Assembly (NCBI RefSeq): GCF_001557215.1 | Contig: NZ_LSJM01000349.1 | Coordinates: 1-6,353, forward strand | From: Sphingomonas sp. CCH9-E2 | Lineage (GTDB): Bacteria > Pseudomonadota > Alphaproteobacteria > Sphingomonadales > Sphingomonadaceae | Direction of reading: 5' to 3' | Length of the DNA: 6,353 bases | Shown: positions 6,125 through 6,353 of the stretch, in pieces | Layout: each line of letters opens with the position of its first letter | How positions within the stretch are numbered: the stretch's first letter is position 1 | Translations under genes and position numbers: made by a program | The notes under the pieces: model-generated | Databases searched by the model: none | The model's input: only the letters and a program-made list of their open reading frames with translations | What the model was told of the DNA's origin: nothing

Positions 6125-6189
6125 CGATTGAACGACGCAAGAAAGCGGCGACGAAGGCACGCGAGACGGTGCGATGCGCGATCAAGGTC
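6125..6189 (+). repeat. Interspersed repeat, copy C
   Basis: This copy aligns with copy A without gaps over 65 bases (49 identical), and its core at 6154-6189 aligns with copy B. In frame it encodes IERRKKAATKARETVRCAIKV. The reading frame is open from 6022 to a stop at 6250-6252, but no ATG, GTG or TTG start was found at its beginning and its end overlaps the minus-strand gene. It therefore looks like a gene remnant rather than a working gene. It sits between the upstream region of the iron permease and the 3' end of the next minus-strand gene. Confidence 0.68.
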
Positions 6190-6221
6190 CGCAATGGAGC
6201 CAGCAGTGATCGAGGATACTT

Positions 6222-6353
6222 TCAGATCACGTACTTGTCCCAGCCTGCATAATGCTCGGCGCTGCGCTTCCCCCTTGGAAAGCTGAGGCCGACGAGCGCA
6301 ATGCCCGCTACGACCGAGGCCACGGCACCAAGGTGACCAACGCCGTCCAGGAG
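6222..6353 (-). CDS. C-terminal fragment of an unidentified membrane protein
   Basis: The last 43 codons of a gene enter from the right edge and stop at TGA (6222-6224). The fragment has a small hydrophobic segment typical of one membrane helix (GAVASVVAGIALVGLSF), then a polar tail with PRGKRSAEHY and the ending GWDKYVI. The helix followed by a basic and aromatic tail looks like real coding sequence, and codon third positions are GC-rich as in the neighbours. The family is not recognised. The gene runs the same way as the iron permease, 257 nt upstream of its start, with repeat C and the Fur-like site between them. Confidence 0.55.
   Translation of the reverse strand, partial: LLDGVGHLGAVASVVAGIALVGLSFPRGKRSAEHYAGWDKYVI

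Noticed and set aside
1..6353. CRISPR array, tRNA or rRNA genes, complete insertion sequence
   Set aside because: The only repeats are three copies thousands of bases apart. No tRNA cloverleaf, rRNA sequence or transposase motif was seen on either strand.

Overview
The window is a GC-rich piece of proteobacterial accessory DNA. The codon use and the style of the proteins suggest an alphaproteobacterium, probably a sphingomonad. That placement is an impression, because no rRNA or housekeeping marker is present. The content is metal homeostasis: a compact copper-detoxification regulon on the left (about 227-3918) and a large iron-permease/cytochrome c fusion gene on the right (4012-5964, minus strand). 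The 3' end of an unidentified membrane-protein gene enters at the right edge (6222-6353, minus).

Copper module. A 64-residue CopZ-like copper chaperone (minus) and the Cu(I)-exporting P-type ATPase CopA (plus) diverge from a 134-bp gap. That gap holds two back-to-back promoters of the MerR/CueR kind, each with a TTGACC -35 box and a dyad in a stretched spacer of about 19 bp. CopA is followed 11 nt later by CueR, whose Shine-Dalgarno overlaps the copA stop codon. CueR keeps the Cu(I)-sensing Cys112, Cys120 and Ser77. Next comes a third CueR-like promoter and a 16-cysteine four-helix-bundle copper-storage protein of the DUF326/Csp type, closed by a strong GC hairpin. The inferred logic is that CueR senses cytosolic Cu(I) and switches on a chaperone, an exporter and a cytosolic copper sponge, while its own gene sits in the copA operon.

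Iron module. The minus-strand gene encodes a signal peptide, a periplasmic region with one CxxCH haem site, and a C-terminal seven-helix FTR1 permease domain with two RExxE motifs. A Fur-box-like dyad lies just upstream, so this gene is probably iron-regulated rather than copper-regulated.

Between modules. Three copies of one 36-bp sequence in the same orientation lie at 30-65, 3936-3971 and 6154-6189. They sit in the three gaps that bound the copper and iron modules. Copies A and C stay alignable over 65 bp, and the differences avoid second codon positions, so the repeat looks like a fragment of a coding sequence (shared peptide core KARETV). This is the least explained structure in the window. 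A perfect 11-bp inverted repeat (153-197) and a 12-bp palindrome with extended arms (6085-6107) lie near copies A and C.
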